Positions 32,429 through 41,980 of a stretch of 43,851 nt of DNA are shown one piece after another. Where the stretch lies: assembly GCA_003513005.1 (NCBI GenBank), contig DOTD01000040.1, positions 1-43,851 on the forward strand, in the 5' to 3' direction. This DNA is from Desulfotomaculum sp. (lineage in GTDB: Bacteria > Bacillota > Desulfotomaculia > Desulfotomaculales > Nap2-2B). Every line of letters begins with the position of its first letter. Within the stretch, counting starts at the first letter, position 1. Made by a program: the position numbers and the translations under genes. Under the pieces are notes generated by a model that saw only the letters and a list, made by a program, of their open reading frames with translations, was not told the DNA's origin and ran no database searches.

Positions 32429-34306
32429 ATGATTGGTAAGACGCTTGGGGGCAGGTATGAAATAATTGAGGAACTCGGCAGCGGGGGAACAGCCGTTGTT
32501 TACAAAGGCCTGGATGCCTCCCTTGGACGTCCCGTGACAATTAAAATTCTGCGGGCGGAATATACAACCGATTACGACTTTGTAAGGCGTTTTCAACACG
32601 AGGCGAGGGCGGTTGCCAGCCTTTGCCATCCCAATATTGTCAGTCTTTACGATGTTGGCCAGGAAGGAAATATACATTACCTGGTCATGGAATATGTACA
32701 CGGGGATAATCTGAAGGCAATCATTGCCAAAGAAGGACCTTTGTCCCCTGCAAGGGCAATCCATATAGTGTGTCAAGTTTGTGAGGCGCTTACGCATGCC
32801 CATGAAAATAATATAGTCCATCGGGACGTAAAACCGCATAATATTTTGATAACCAGGGAAGGATGGGCAAAATTAAGCGACTTTGGTATTGCACGGGATG
32901 TAACAGGAACCACGCTTACTTATACGAGTTCCTTTATCGGTTCGGTGCATTACCTGTCACCGGAACAGGCGCGCGGGCAGTTGGCTGACCAGAGGTCCGA
33001 CCTTTATTCACTGGGTGTTGTCCTTTATGAAATGTTAACGGGTTCTGTTCCCTATCAGGGAGACAACCTTATTGCAGTGGCCTTAAAACACATTCAGGAC
33101 GAACCTGAGCGCCCTTCAAAGCTAAATGAAAAGATAACTCCGCAGCTGGAAGAAGTAATTCTACGTGCAATAGCCAAGGACCCTTCTAAAAGATTTCAAA
33201 ACGGGCGGGAACTATCCCTGCTTTTACGGGAATCGTTGTCAAAAAACAAGGGTGAGCCGGCGGAAAACGGCGCCTTTGAAAATACAGCGACGGGATTGTT
33301 TGAACCTTTAGTTGAAGAGGAAGAAAAGGAGGAACCTGATATTGCCGTTGTAAAAAAACGAAAAATGCGTACTTTGAGTGTGCTGATTGGCAGCCTGTTG
33401 TTAATTTTGATTGTAGCCGGGGCTGCCTTTGCTTTTAACAAGTTTTATTTTAATATACCCGAAATTAAAGTGCCGGATATTGTTAACAAAAGCCAGGAGG
33501 AAGCTGAAAAGACTCTCACCGAACTGGGACTTAAAGTTCAGGTTGTTAAAGAGCATAATGACGATGTGGCTGAAGGTTACGTAATTGACCAGGATATAGG
33601 TCCGGATGATCCCGCAGTCAAGCCGCCAAGGCTAATCAAGCTTACTGTCAGCCTGGGCAAAGATCTCCGGGAAGTACCCGGCTTGTATAAATTAACCATT
33701 CTAGACGCCAAAGCCCAGGTTACCCGGGCAGGATTAAAAATAAGCGAACCGGTCCAAGAGGGAAACAATGATAACGTCACGGAAGGCTGCATATATCAGC
33801 AGTATCCGTCCCCCGGTGAGAAAAAACCTGCCGGGAGCTATGTTACGGTTTATGTTTCACTGGGTAAAAACGTAGCTAAAACACAGGTCCCCCGCCTTAT
33901 TGGCCTGACCATAGAACAGGCCAGGGCGGAGCTAAGCAAAACGAATCTGAAACTGGATGAAAAATTTGAATGGGCAGATTTTGACAGCGCCGATTATCTT
34001 TCCGGACAGATTTTGTCGCAGGAGCCTGAAGCAGGCAGCGATGTGACGGAAGATACTGCCGTCAAGGTTGTCTTAAGCAGGGGGCCTGGCCCTTCGCCTA
34101 ATAGTGTTAGAGTAAAGATACCGGTTCCGGATGATGGACGAAGTCACGATGTAAGGATAAGCCTTGAAGATATAAGGGGTACGAAGGATGTCTATGTCAA
34201 CTCGCATGCCCCCGGCGATGAAGTATCCCAGGTTGTCCGTTATTACGGGGGCGGCACAATAAGGGTCTACATTGACGGCTCGATGGTTAAAGACCAGAAC
34301 CTGTGA
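32429..34306 (+). CDS. prkC: PASTA-domain serine/threonine kinase
   Basis: A 625-residue Hanks-type kinase sensing cell-wall muropeptides or lipid II. The cytoplasmic kinase domain (1-265) has LGSGGTAVVYKG, catalytic Asp133 in HRDVKPHNI and the DFGIARD motif. An acidic linker leads to one transmembrane helix (about 317-340), then three PASTA repeats (about 345-412, 413-482, 483-555), and a distinct C-terminal beta-rich tail. In Bacillus PrkC triggers spore germination. The frame opens with a TTG at 32414; the ATG at 32429 (MIGKTLGGRYE) is the normal start. PrpC lies just upstream. Confidence 0.96.
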   Translation: MIGKTLGGRYEIIEELGSGGTAVVYKGLDASLGRPVTIKILRAEYTTDYDFVRRFQHEARAVASLCHPNIVSLYDVGQEGNIHYLVMEYVHGDNLKAIIAKEGPLSPARAIHIVCQVCEALTHAHENNIVHRDVKPHNILITREGWAKLSDFGIARDVTGTTLTYTSSFIGSVHYLSPEQARGQLADQRSDLYSLGVVLYEMLTGSVPYQGDNLIAVALKHIQDEPERPSKLNEKITPQLEEVILRAIAKDPSKRFQNGRELSLLLRESLSKNKGEPAENGAFENTATGLFEPLVEEEEKEEPDIAVVKKRKMRTLSVLIGSLLLILIVAGAAFAFNKFYFNIPEIKVPDIVNKSQEEAEKTLTELGLKVQVVKEHNDDVAEGYVIDQDIGPDDPAVKPPRLIKLTVSLGKDLREVPGLYKLTILDAKAQVTRAGLKISEPVQEGNNDNVTEGCIYQQYPSPGEKKPAGSYVTVYVSLGKNVAKTQVPRLIGLTIEQARAELSKTNLKLDEKFEWADFDSADYLSGQILSQEPEAGSDVTEDTAVKVVLSRGPGPSPNSVRVKIPVPDDGRSHDVRISLEDIRGTKDVYVNSHAPGDEVSQVVRYYGGGTIRVYIDGSMVKDQNL

Positions 34307-34338
34307 TTAGCTTTTTAAATAATTTTTAGGAGGTTTTT

Positions 34339-35220
34339 GTGCTCACTCAAGGGGTTGTAGTTAAGGTTTACGGCGGTTTTTACTACATAAGGGCGGGAAA
34401 CGCAGTATGGGAATGTGTCCTGCGGGGACGTTTCCGGATCGGACAGCAGCGTGTGCTGGTGGGTGATAACGTAGAATTTATTATTCAGAATGAAAGATCC
34501 GGAATTGTTGAAACTGTTTTCCCCAGGAGAAACGCTCTTTTGCGTCCCAGGGTAGTTAACGTCGAGCAGGCGGTTATCGTCCTGGCAACCCGTAACCCTT
34601 ACCCCAATCCGCTTTTGCTTGATCGTTTTCTCATTCAGGCAAAGGATGCGGGTATCAGGGCTTATATTGTTTTTAATAAAATCGACCTCGGAACTGGAGA
34701 AGTGCAGGAACTCGCTGCAATGTACGGAAAAATCGGCTACAGTGTATTTTTGACCAGCGCAAAGGAAAAAACAGGAACAGATAAACTGCGTGAAATTCTT
34801 TCAAATGGCATAACCGTGCTGGCTGGTCCTTCCGGAGTGGGAAAGAGCAGCCTTTTAAATGCTGTTTCACCGGGCTTGATGCTGAAGACCGGCGCCATTA
34901 GCGGCAAAGCGGGCACGGGCAGGCATACTACCCGTCATGTCGAATTGCTGCCTCTTTCCGAAGGAGGATTTGTGGCAGACACACCCGGTTTTTCCAAACT
35001 TGGTCTCCCGGAAGTGGACCGGGTTGAGCTCGCCGGGCTGTTCCCGGAATTCGAGCCATATATATACGCATGCCAGTTTACTGGTTGTCTGCATATGCAG
35101 GAACCCGGCTGCGCCGTAAAAGAAGCTCTTCAAGCGGGAGAAATCAGCAGCATGCGGTATAAGAATTACCTGAGACTGTTAAATGAAATTGCCGGGCGGG
35201 AAAGGAGATACCTGAAATGA
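34339..35220 (+). CDS. rsgA: ribosome biogenesis GTPase RsgA
   Basis: A 293-residue circularly permuted GTPase that helps mature the 30S subunit. An N-terminal OB fold (to about 70) is followed by the permuted G domain with FNKID before the P-loop GPSGVGKSS (163-171), then DTPGFS. A C-terminal zinc knuckle ends it: C-x4-C-x-H-x5-C in CQFTGCLHMQEPGC. It starts with GTG after AGGAGG and overlaps rpe by four bases (ATGA). Confidence 0.97.
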   Translation: MLTQGVVVKVYGGFYYIRAGNAVWECVLRGRFRIGQQRVLVGDNVEFIIQNERSGIVETVFPRRNALLRPRVVNVEQAVIVLATRNPYPNPLLLDRFLIQAKDAGIRAYIVFNKIDLGTGEVQELAAMYGKIGYSVFLTSAKEKTGTDKLREILSNGITVLAGPSGVGKSSLLNAVSPGLMLKTGAISGKAGTGRHTTRHVELLPLSEGGFVADTPGFSKLGLPEVDRVELAGLFPEFEPYIYACQFTGCLHMQEPGCAVKEALQAGEISSMRYKNYLRLLNEIAGRERRYLK

Positions 35221-35876
35221 TCAAAATAGCGCCTTCGATTCTTTCCGCCGATTTTGCAAATCTCATGGCGGAAGTAAAGAAAATAGAAAACAGCGGCGCC
35301 GATTACCTGCATGTTGACGTGATGGACGGCTGCTTTGTGCCCAATATAACTTTTGGGCCGGTGGTTGTACAAGCTCTTCGTCCCCACTGGGCGCTGCCGA
35401 TTGATGTCCACCTGATGATTGAAGAACCGGGCAGGCATTTAGATAGCTTTATTGCGGCAGGCGCCGACCTGATCACAGTTCACGCAGAGGCTGACAGGCA
35501 CCTTCACCGCACACTGAAATATATCAAGGACCGCGGCAGAAAGGCCGGAGCAGCGATAAATCCGTCTACCCACCATTCATGCCTGGAATATATCCTGCCG
35601 TTTGTTGATCTGATTGTGATTATGTCTGTAAACCCTGGTTTTGGCGGGCAGGTGTTTATTCCTGAAGTCATCCCTAAGATTAAAGCTGTCAAAGAAATAC
35701 TGTACACGTTTGGTTATAACGCCGAGATAAGCGTTGACGGCGGGATAGGTCCTGAGACCGTCCTTTCGGTTGTCGAGGCCGGCGCAAATGTTGTTGTAGC
35801 CGGTTCGGCGGTTTTTGGCAGCCCTGATCCTGCCCAGGCGGTTAGAAATATTAAAGAAGCTGCAGCAAGGAGGTGA
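35217..35876 (+). CDS. rpe: ribulose-phosphate 3-epimerase
   Basis: A 219-residue TIM-barrel enzyme of the pentose phosphate pathway, interconverting ribulose 5-phosphate and xylulose 5-phosphate. Markers: APSILSADFANL at the start, the metal-site strand HVDVMDGCFVPNI, VHLMIEEP, VNPGFGGQVFIPE and the phosphate loop ISVDGGIGPET. Translation is coupled to rsgA through an ATGA overlap. Confidence 0.97.
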   Translation: MIKIAPSILSADFANLMAEVKKIENSGADYLHVDVMDGCFVPNITFGPVVVQALRPHWALPIDVHLMIEEPGRHLDSFIAAGADLITVHAEADRHLHRTLKYIKDRGRKAGAAINPSTHHSCLEYILPFVDLIVIMSVNPGFGGQVFIPEVIPKIKAVKEILYTFGYNAEISVDGGIGPETVLSVVEAGANVVVAGSAVFGSPDPAQAVRNIKEAAARR

Positions 35877-35881
35877 ATCCT

Positions 35882-36022
35882 GTGGCAGTTTGGAAGTGTT
35901 CGGAATGCGGTACCCTCGTCGAGTTAAGGTGCAAACCGGGTAAGTGTTCTTCCTGCGGAGCGGAAAAAGGAAAGCTGATCAAAGAGGAAGCCGAAAAAAA
36001 ACCAAAAGCTAAAAAAAAGTAG
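35882..36022 (+). CDS. 46-residue rubredoxin-like zinc or iron protein
   Basis: A very short gene with a GTG start and an excellent AAGGAGGTG ribosome site that overlaps the rpe stop. The peptide has two CxxC knuckles, Cys6/Cys9 and Cys22/Cys25, with an intervening RCKPGK that matches the RCKP-type rubredoxin-like family, and a Lys/Glu-rich tail (EKKPKAKKK). One metal ion, iron or zinc, is expected. It sits between rpe and tyrA on the same strand. Role unknown. Confidence 0.85.
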   Translation: MAVWKCSECGTLVELRCKPGKCSSCGAEKGKLIKEEAEKKPKAKKK

Positions 36023-36052
36023 AGTGTTCCTTTAAAGGGGTTGGACCCATAA

Positions 36053-37147
36053 ATGTTTAAAAAAGTAGTTATCGTTGGAGTGGGACTGATCGGCGGGTCT
36101 TTGGGCCTGTCGCTGATCGGCCGCTCACTTGCGTCTACTGTGGTTGGTGTCGGCAGAAACCCTGAAAACCTGCGTTTGGCTGTTGAATGCGGGGCGATCC
36201 ATAAGGCTGCGGATAACCTGGCGGATGCTGTTGCCGGCGCCGATCTGGTTGTTTTGGCCGCACATGTTGAAGCAGTAGGCGGTTTGCTGAAAGAAATGCT
36301 TCCCTGCCTGTCCGAGGGAACTGTAGTTACGGATGTAAGCAGCACCAAGGTTAAAATAGTGCGCTTCGCCTCGGAATTGATGCCGCCGGGGGTATTTTTC
36401 GTGGGCGGCCACCCCATGGCCGGATCGGAACAGCAGGGGGTAAAGGGCGCGGACCCGTACCTTTTCGAAAATGCCTATTATATTTTAACCCCTTTGCCGG
36501 AAACGCCGCGGTTTGCCTGTGACAGAGTAAAAGATATGGCGGAAGGTGTTGGGGCAAGGGTAATTGAGATGACGCCTGAAGAACATGACCGCGCTGTTGC
36601 TGCGGTGAGTCACCTGCCGCACTTTGCCGCGGTTGCTCTTGTCAGGTCTCTGGCCAGCCTTTCCGACAGGGAAAAAATCCTGCCTCTGGCGGCAGGCGGT
36701 TTCCGGGATTCTACACGTATTGCCCAAAGCAATACCCCAATGTGGCGTGATATATTTATTTCCAATAAAGATATGCTGCTGAATATGTGCAGGGTTTTCA
36801 GACAGCAGCTTGAATTATTGGAAAACGCCGTGGTTGCTGAAGACGGTCCGCGGATTATAGAACTCTTGGAGGAAGCCAGGGAAGTCCGGCGGCAGGTGCC
36901 GGCAAAAACAAAGGGTTATTTGCCGGTGCTTTATCAGATATTGATTTCAGTCCCCGACCGGCCGGGTGTAATAGGCGATTTGGCTGTCCAGCTGGGCAAA
37001 GCGGGAATAAATATTGCAGATATAGAGATTTTAAGAGTAAGAGAAGGAGTTGGCGGGAGCGTCAGAGTTGCTTTCGCTACCGAGGCGGAGCAGAATTCTG
37101 CGGTTGAAGAGCTGCGCAGAAAAGGAATGCAGGTAGTAAAGGGGTAG
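36053..37147 (+). CDS. tyrA: prephenate dehydrogenase with ACT domain
   Basis: Oxidative decarboxylation of prephenate to 4-hydroxyphenylpyruvate in tyrosine synthesis. It is 364 residues, with the NAD-binding VGVGLIGGSLGLSL at the N-terminus, the VSSTK and GGHPMAGSEQQG catalytic segments, and AAVSHLPHFAAVAL. A C-terminal ACT domain (about 290-364, ISVPDRPGVIGDLAVQLGKAGI) implies feedback control by tyrosine or phenylalanine. It ends three bases before aroA. Confidence 0.96.
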   Translation: MFKKVVIVGVGLIGGSLGLSLIGRSLASTVVGVGRNPENLRLAVECGAIHKAADNLADAVAGADLVVLAAHVEAVGGLLKEMLPCLSEGTVVTDVSSTKVKIVRFASELMPPGVFFVGGHPMAGSEQQGVKGADPYLFENAYYILTPLPETPRFACDRVKDMAEGVGARVIEMTPEEHDRAVAAVSHLPHFAAVALVRSLASLSDREKILPLAAGGFRDSTRIAQSNTPMWRDIFISNKDMLLNMCRVFRQQLELLENAVVAEDGPRIIELLEEAREVRRQVPAKTKGYLPVLYQILISVPDRPGVIGDLAVQLGKAGINIADIEILRVREGVGGSVRVAFATEAEQNSAVEELRRKGMQVVKG

Positions 37148-37150
37148 TTT

Positions 37151-38437
37151 ATGGAATTCAGAATTAAATCCCCCGCCGGCTTGCGCGGAACTATTTGCGT
37201 ACCCGGAGATAAGTCGATTTCTCACCGGGCAGTAATGCTGGGTTCGCTGGCCGAAGGGGAGACATATATTGAAAATTTTTTGACAGGCGCAGATTGCCTG
37301 GCTACAATGAACTGTTTTCGTCTGATGGGAGTGAAATTTGACGGACCCAATGAAAAGGGGGATCTGGTTGTTCACGGAAGCGGACCCCTGGTTTTGAGGG
37401 AACCGGAAATGGCGCTTGACGCTGAGAATTCAGGGACAACAATACGTTTGCTATTAGGAATTCTTTCAGGATTGCCTTTTTTTAGTGTATTGACAGGAGA
37501 TGCTTCGCTGCGCAGCAGGCCGATGAGCCGGGTGACCGTTCCGCTGAGTTTGATGGGGGCCCAAATCTGGGGGCGCCAGGGAGGGAAACTTGCCCCTCTG
37601 GCCGTGCAGGGAGGGAGTTGCGCCGGCATTAAGTACAGCCTTCCCGTCGCCAGCGCCCAGGTAAAATCAGCCATATTACTAGCCGGCCTGCTGGCTTCGG
37701 GGGAAACTGAAGTGACGGAACCTTTTCAGTCCCGGGATCATACGGAACGCATGTTGAAGCTTTTTGGAGCGGAATTAACGGTCGACGGCAAAGTAATCAG
37801 GATCCGCGGGAAACAAAAACTTAAAGGGCAGCATGTGATTGTTCCCGGGGATATTTCATCGGCAGCCTTTTTTTTGGCGGCAGGCGCATCAGTTCCCGGT
37901 TCGGATCTCACAATAAAAGATGTGGGGGTTAACCCCACCCGCTGCGGCATTCTGGAAGTAATGGAGCAGATGGGCGCGGATATCACGGTATTTAACAGGC
38001 GGGAGGTCAGCTGCGAACCTGTAGCCGACATTCGCGTAAGACATTCAAAATTAAAAGGGACTACGATTGGCGGGGAACTTATTCCCAGGCTTATTGATGA
38101 GGTTCCCGTTTTGGCAGTACTGGGAACGGCTGCCGAAGGTGAAACCGTGGTTAAAGACGCAGCGGAGTTAAAGGTAAAAGAGAGCGACAGGATAGCTGTT
38201 CTGGCAGGGGAACTGCGTAAATTCAACGCAGTTGTGGAGGAACTGCCCGACGGACTGGCGATTCAGGGGGGCCGTCCACTGAAAGCAGCTGTCTGTGAAA
38301 GCCACGGGGATCACCGCATAGCTATGGCCATGGCAGTCGCCGGACTGTTGGCCCAGGGGCAAACTGTAGTTAAAAATACGGAATGTGTTGATGTTTCTTT
38401 TCCTGGATTTTTTGATACTCTTTATTCGCTTGGTTAG
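37151..38437 (+). CDS. aroA: 3-phosphoshikimate 1-carboxyvinyltransferase (EPSP synthase)
   Basis: The sixth step of the shikimate pathway, joining shikimate 3-phosphate and PEP. It is 428 residues. The motifs PGDKSISHRAVMLGSLAEG, AENSGTTIRLLLG, LRSRPMSRV, the IDEVPVLAVLG segment and the C-terminal ESHGDHRIAMAMAVAGL are intact. It is encoded right after tyrA and ahead of cmk, an order common in Clostridia. A small AT-rich gap with a possible promoter separates it from cmk. Confidence 0.97.
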   Translation: MEFRIKSPAGLRGTICVPGDKSISHRAVMLGSLAEGETYIENFLTGADCLATMNCFRLMGVKFDGPNEKGDLVVHGSGPLVLREPEMALDAENSGTTIRLLLGILSGLPFFSVLTGDASLRSRPMSRVTVPLSLMGAQIWGRQGGKLAPLAVQGGSCAGIKYSLPVASAQVKSAILLAGLLASGETEVTEPFQSRDHTERMLKLFGAELTVDGKVIRIRGKQKLKGQHVIVPGDISSAAFFLAAGASVPGSDLTIKDVGVNPTRCGILEVMEQMGADITVFNRREVSCEPVADIRVRHSKLKGTTIGGELIPRLIDEVPVLAVLGTAAEGETVVKDAAELKVKESDRIAVLAGELRKFNAVVEELPDGLAIQGGRPLKAAVCESHGDHRIAMAMAVAGLLAQGQTVVKNTECVDVSFPGFFDTLYSLG

Positions 38438-38483
38438 GTTTTTACTGTAAAATTACTTAAAAAAAACAGGAAACGGGTTTGTT

Positions 38484-38511
38484 TTGTCGAATTCCTTGCA
38501 CTAAATATTAT
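38484..38511 (+). promoter_or_regulatory. possible internal promoter ahead of cmk
   Basis: TTGTCG at 38484-38489, 16 bases, TATTAT at 38506-38511, in the 97-base gap between aroA and cmk. Assigned by eye. Confidence 0.4.
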
Positions 38512-38534
38512 ATTAACTGGCGGTTTAAAGGTTG

Positions 38535-39206
38535 ATGCCTTTTTGTGTAGCAATTGACGGGCCGGCCGGAGCCGGTAAAAGCACTGTCGCTAAAATGGTT
38601 GCGGAAAGATTAAACTATATATATGTTGACACGGGGGCAATGTATCGGGTTGTAACATTGAATGCCCTGCAGCGGCACATAAACCTGGAGGATGAGCAGG
38701 CGCTGACCTGCCTTGCGGCTTCAACTGCGATTGAACTGTCCGCCGGCTGCAATAAATGTACCCGTGTGTTTATGGATGGAAAAGAAGTATCCTTTGCGAT
38801 AAGAGCTCCGGAAGTTTCCCGCAGCGTTTCCCTTGTTGCCCGTGTGCCTGGTGTCAGAAAAGAGCTTGTCAACCAGCAAAGAAGGATGGCCAGTTCAAGT
38901 AATGTAGTAATGGAGGGGCGCGATGTGAGCACAGTAATAGTACCGGATGCCCAGGTTAAAATATTTTTAACCGCCTCCGCAAATGAACGGGCGAAAAGGC
39001 GTTTAGAGGATTTAGCAGGGCAGGGTTTTAAAATGACTTTGGGTGATATGATAGAAGAAATAAACGAACGCGATAAATTGGACAGTTCCCGCTCAGTGGC
39101 GCCTTTAGTTGCTGCTCCTGATGCAAAAGTCATTGACAGCTCAAAGATGCAGACCCGTGATGTTGTTGAACTTATTCTGGAGCTGATCAGGAGGAGAAGC
39201 GGATAG
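38535..39206 (+). CDS. cmk: cytidylate kinase
   Basis: Phosphorylates CMP and dCMP. It has 223 residues from the ATG at 38535; a TTG one codon earlier opens the frame. The P-loop DGPAGAGKSTVAK is at the N-terminus, followed by YVDTGAMYR, the MEGRDVSTVI segment and the EINERDKLDSSRSVAPL region near the C-terminus. The stop overlaps the start of the acyltransferase gene by one base. Confidence 0.96.
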   Translation: MPFCVAIDGPAGAGKSTVAKMVAERLNYIYVDTGAMYRVVTLNALQRHINLEDEQALTCLAASTAIELSAGCNKCTRVFMDGKEVSFAIRAPEVSRSVSLVARVPGVRKELVNQQRRMASSSNVVMEGRDVSTVIVPDAQVKIFLTASANERAKRRLEDLAGQGFKMTLGDMIEEINERDKLDSSRSVAPLVAAPDAKVIDSSKMQTRDVVELILELIRRRSG

Positions 39207-39793
39207 TGTTTTATTGGCTTGGCCGGTTTATCTGCCGGGTTGTTCTTCTCTTGCGCCGGATGAAAGTATCCGGCGGCGAGAATATTCCCCGGCAAGGGGG
39301 TCTGCTGGTAGTAAGCAATCATGTCAGCTACTGGGATCCGGTAGCAGTTGGATCCGCCCTGAAGCGCAAGGTTCATTTTATGGCCAAAGCCGAGCTTTTT
39401 GCGATACCTGCTTTTGGCACAATAATTACATGGTGCGAAGCTTTCCCTATAAGCCGCGGAGGAACTGATCAGAAAGCGGTCCGAACCGCTTTACAGTTTC
39501 TCAAGCAGGGAGAGGTTGTAGGTATTTTCCCTGAGGGAACGCGGAGCCATACATCCGAACTTTTGGATCCCCATCTTGGGGTCGCTATGCTGGCTGTTCA
39601 TGGGAATGCGGCGGTGCTTCCGGTAGCCGTAATAGGTACGAGAGGATTTCTTGGCAGGGTAAATGTTGTTATCGGCAGGCCGTTAAACTTTTCAAAACCA
39701 AAAACAAAAAGTGACCTGAAAGAAAAATACAGGGCGATCAGCCTTCAAATAATGGATGAGATCTCAGGGTTAATGGGCGATAAAGAACGGTGA
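39206..39793 (+). CDS. plsC: 1-acyl-glycerol-3-phosphate acyltransferase
   Basis: A 195-residue membrane-associated PlsC-type enzyme making phosphatidic acid. The catalytic motif is SNHVSYWDP, in the place of NHxxxxD, and the substrate motif is FPEGTRS. The start is a GTG overlapping the cmk stop, without an ATG nearby. The next gene starts four bases after the stop, so cmk-plsC-ispH/S1 are clearly one transcript. Confidence 0.94.
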   Translation: MFYWLGRFICRVVLLLRRMKVSGGENIPRQGGLLVVSNHVSYWDPVAVGSALKRKVHFMAKAELFAIPAFGTIITWCEAFPISRGGTDQKAVRTALQFLKQGEVVGIFPEGTRSHTSELLDPHLGVAMLAVHGNAAVLPVAVIGTRGFLGRVNVVIGRPLNFSKPKTKSDLKEKYRAISLQIMDEISGLMGDKER

Positions 39794-39797
39794 TTGG

Positions 39798-41945
39798 ATG
39801 GAAGTGCGTTTAGCAAAAGAAGCCGGTTTCTGCTTCGGGGTAACCCGGGCGGTTAAAATCGCCAGGAATACCGCCCAGGAGAAGAATCAGGTTTATTCGT
39901 TGGGCCCTTTAATTCATAACCCGCAAGTTGTCGAGAAATTAGCCCGGGCTGGAATAAAAGAAACCGAGAATATGGCGGACATTCCGGCCGGATCTACAGT
40001 GATTGTTCCGACCCACGGGGTTGGGCCGGAAGTGATGGTCAAGCTTGATGAATTAAAGGTATGTGTTGTCGACGCTACCTGTCCGTTTGTCCGCAGAGCG
40101 CAGAACCTGGCGCATTATCTTGGCCAGCGTACACAGGTAGTTATCGTGGGTGATCAAAAACACCCCGAAGTAAGAGGCATAATAGGCTATGCCGGGGAAC
40201 AAGCTTTAATAGTAGAAGGTCCTGATCAGGCAGAATTACTGGATACTTTCCCTGAAGTAGCCGTATTGGCCCAGACAACACAGCCTTTGAGCAATTTTCA
40301 GTCTGTTATAGATGTTCTCCGGAGCAAGACAGGTTCTGTTAAAGTTTTTAACACTATCTGTAATGCAACAGGTATGCGGCAGCAGGCTGCTTTGGAACTT
40401 GCCCGGCAGGTAGGCGCAATGGTAGTGGCTGGAGGAAAAACAAGCGCCAATACCAGAAGGCTGGCTGAACTAAGCCGGGAATCGGGCGCCCCTACACATC
40501 ATGTTGAAACTGCCCGTGATTTAAAAGCAGAATGGTTTAAAGGTATAGAAGTTGCAGGCCTGACAGCCGGAGCGTCTACACCGGACTGGATAATAGAGGA
40601 AGTTCAAACACGGATGAAGGAGTTGGGCGAAGTGATGGTTGAGGATGAAAAAAATGAAAAAAGCAATGTTAACGCTCTTGAAGCAGAGGAAGTAAAGACT
40701 GCCGTTCCGGAAGAGGCTGTCGATGTTTCAGGGAGCCCGGGGGCAACGCCGGTCTGCGCAGATGAGACAGTACAGGACTCTGATTCAACAGATGAGCCTG
40801 ATACGGTTTCCGAGGAAGGGATGGAAGATACTGTTGAGGTTAAATCCTTGAGCCCGGGTCAGATAGTCAAAGGTGTTGTTGTGCAGGTAGGCGCCGACGA
40901 AGTTCTCGTCGACATGGGCTCGAAGTCGGAGGGGGTTGTGCCTTTCCGTGAACTTTCCGCATACGAAGCTGCTTCCCCCCAGGATGTTGTGTCCTTGGGT
41001 GATGAGATAGAAGTAACCGTAGTAAAAGTTGAAGATGACGAAGGCAGGTTGATTCTTTCCAAGGCCAGGGCGGACGCGGAAAAGGCCTGGGTCGACTTGC
41101 AGGCTCATCTGGATGACGGGAGCCCCGTGGAGGGTGTAGTCAGGGAAGTAATCAAGGGAGGCCTGCTGGTGGATGTAGGTTTGCGCGCCTTTATGCCGGC
41201 TTCGCTTGTCGAACAGGGTTATGTTGAAGATTTAAACAAGTATGTAGGGGTAAATGTTAAATCCAGAGTGATCGAATTAAACCGCGCCCGCAGAAAAGTT
41301 ATCCTTTCACGCAAGTCTGTTCTTGAGGAAGAAAGGGCTTTACTGAAGCAGAGCGTCCTGGAGAGTTTGGAAGAAGGTCAGACAGTAAGAGGAATAGTCC
41401 GGCGGCTGACCAATTTCGGCGCTTTTGTCGATATCGGAGGTGTGGACGGGCTTCTGCACATTTCTGAAATGGCCTGGTACCGTGTCAACCATCCTTCAGA
41501 TGTGCTGAACGTCGGAGATGAAATAGAAGTAAGGATACTTCAGCTTGACAGGGAGAACGAGAAAATCTCCCTCAGTTTAAAACAGGTGCTGCCTGATCCG
41601 TGGAAGCAGGTTGTTGAAAATTATCCCGTCGGTAGCATAGTTGAGGCGAAGGTAGTACGGCTTGCCCCGTTCGGCGCTTTTGTTCAGCTGGAACCCGGTG
41701 TTGAAGGTCTGGTTCATATTTCCCACCTGGCGGATCATCATGTGGAATCGACGGGTGAAATTGTTCATGAAGGTGAAGAGATCAGTGTCAAGGTATTAAG
41801 CGTTGAACCGGAGGAGAAACGCATCCGTCTTTCGATCCGGGAAGCAAAACGGGAAGCTCAAAAGCCGAAAAATACCTTGCCGGAAACAAAGGAAGAAAAC
41901 GTTACCATAGGTGAAGTTGTTGGCGATATATTTGAGAACAATTAG
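39798..41945 (+). CDS. ispH: IspH (HMBPP reductase) fused to four S1 RNA-binding domains
   Basis: The N-terminal 280 residues are IspH, the last enzyme of the MEP isoprenoid pathway. Three cysteines bind its iron-sulfur cluster: Cys12 (GFCFGVTRA), Cys95 (DATCPFV) and Cys188 (NTICNAT). An acidic linker (about 285-350) leads to four S1 domains at about 352-420, 438-505, 523-592 and 608-678, of which the last two have the classic GAFV core. The S1 part equals a short ribosomal protein S1 homolog. Such fusions are known from Clostridia. Whether the two halves work together is unknown. Confidence 0.96.
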   Translation: MEVRLAKEAGFCFGVTRAVKIARNTAQEKNQVYSLGPLIHNPQVVEKLARAGIKETENMADIPAGSTVIVPTHGVGPEVMVKLDELKVCVVDATCPFVRRAQNLAHYLGQRTQVVIVGDQKHPEVRGIIGYAGEQALIVEGPDQAELLDTFPEVAVLAQTTQPLSNFQSVIDVLRSKTGSVKVFNTICNATGMRQQAALELARQVGAMVVAGGKTSANTRRLAELSRESGAPTHHVETARDLKAEWFKGIEVAGLTAGASTPDWIIEEVQTRMKELGEVMVEDEKNEKSNVNALEAEEVKTAVPEEAVDVSGSPGATPVCADETVQDSDSTDEPDTVSEEGMEDTVEVKSLSPGQIVKGVVVQVGADEVLVDMGSKSEGVVPFRELSAYEAASPQDVVSLGDEIEVTVVKVEDDEGRLILSKARADAEKAWVDLQAHLDDGSPVEGVVREVIKGGLLVDVGLRAFMPASLVEQGYVEDLNKYVGVNVKSRVIELNRARRKVILSRKSVLEEERALLKQSVLESLEEGQTVRGIVRRLTNFGAFVDIGGVDGLLHISEMAWYRVNHPSDVLNVGDEIEVRILQLDRENEKISLSLKQVLPDPWKQVVENYPVGSIVEAKVVRLAPFGAFVQLEPGVEGLVHISHLADHHVESTGEIVHEGEEISVKVLSVEPEEKRIRLSIREAKREAQKPKNTLPETKEENVTIGEVVGDIFENN

Positions 41946-41980
41946 TCAGTTAAAAGAATCATTTGGAGCAGGTAGTAAAA

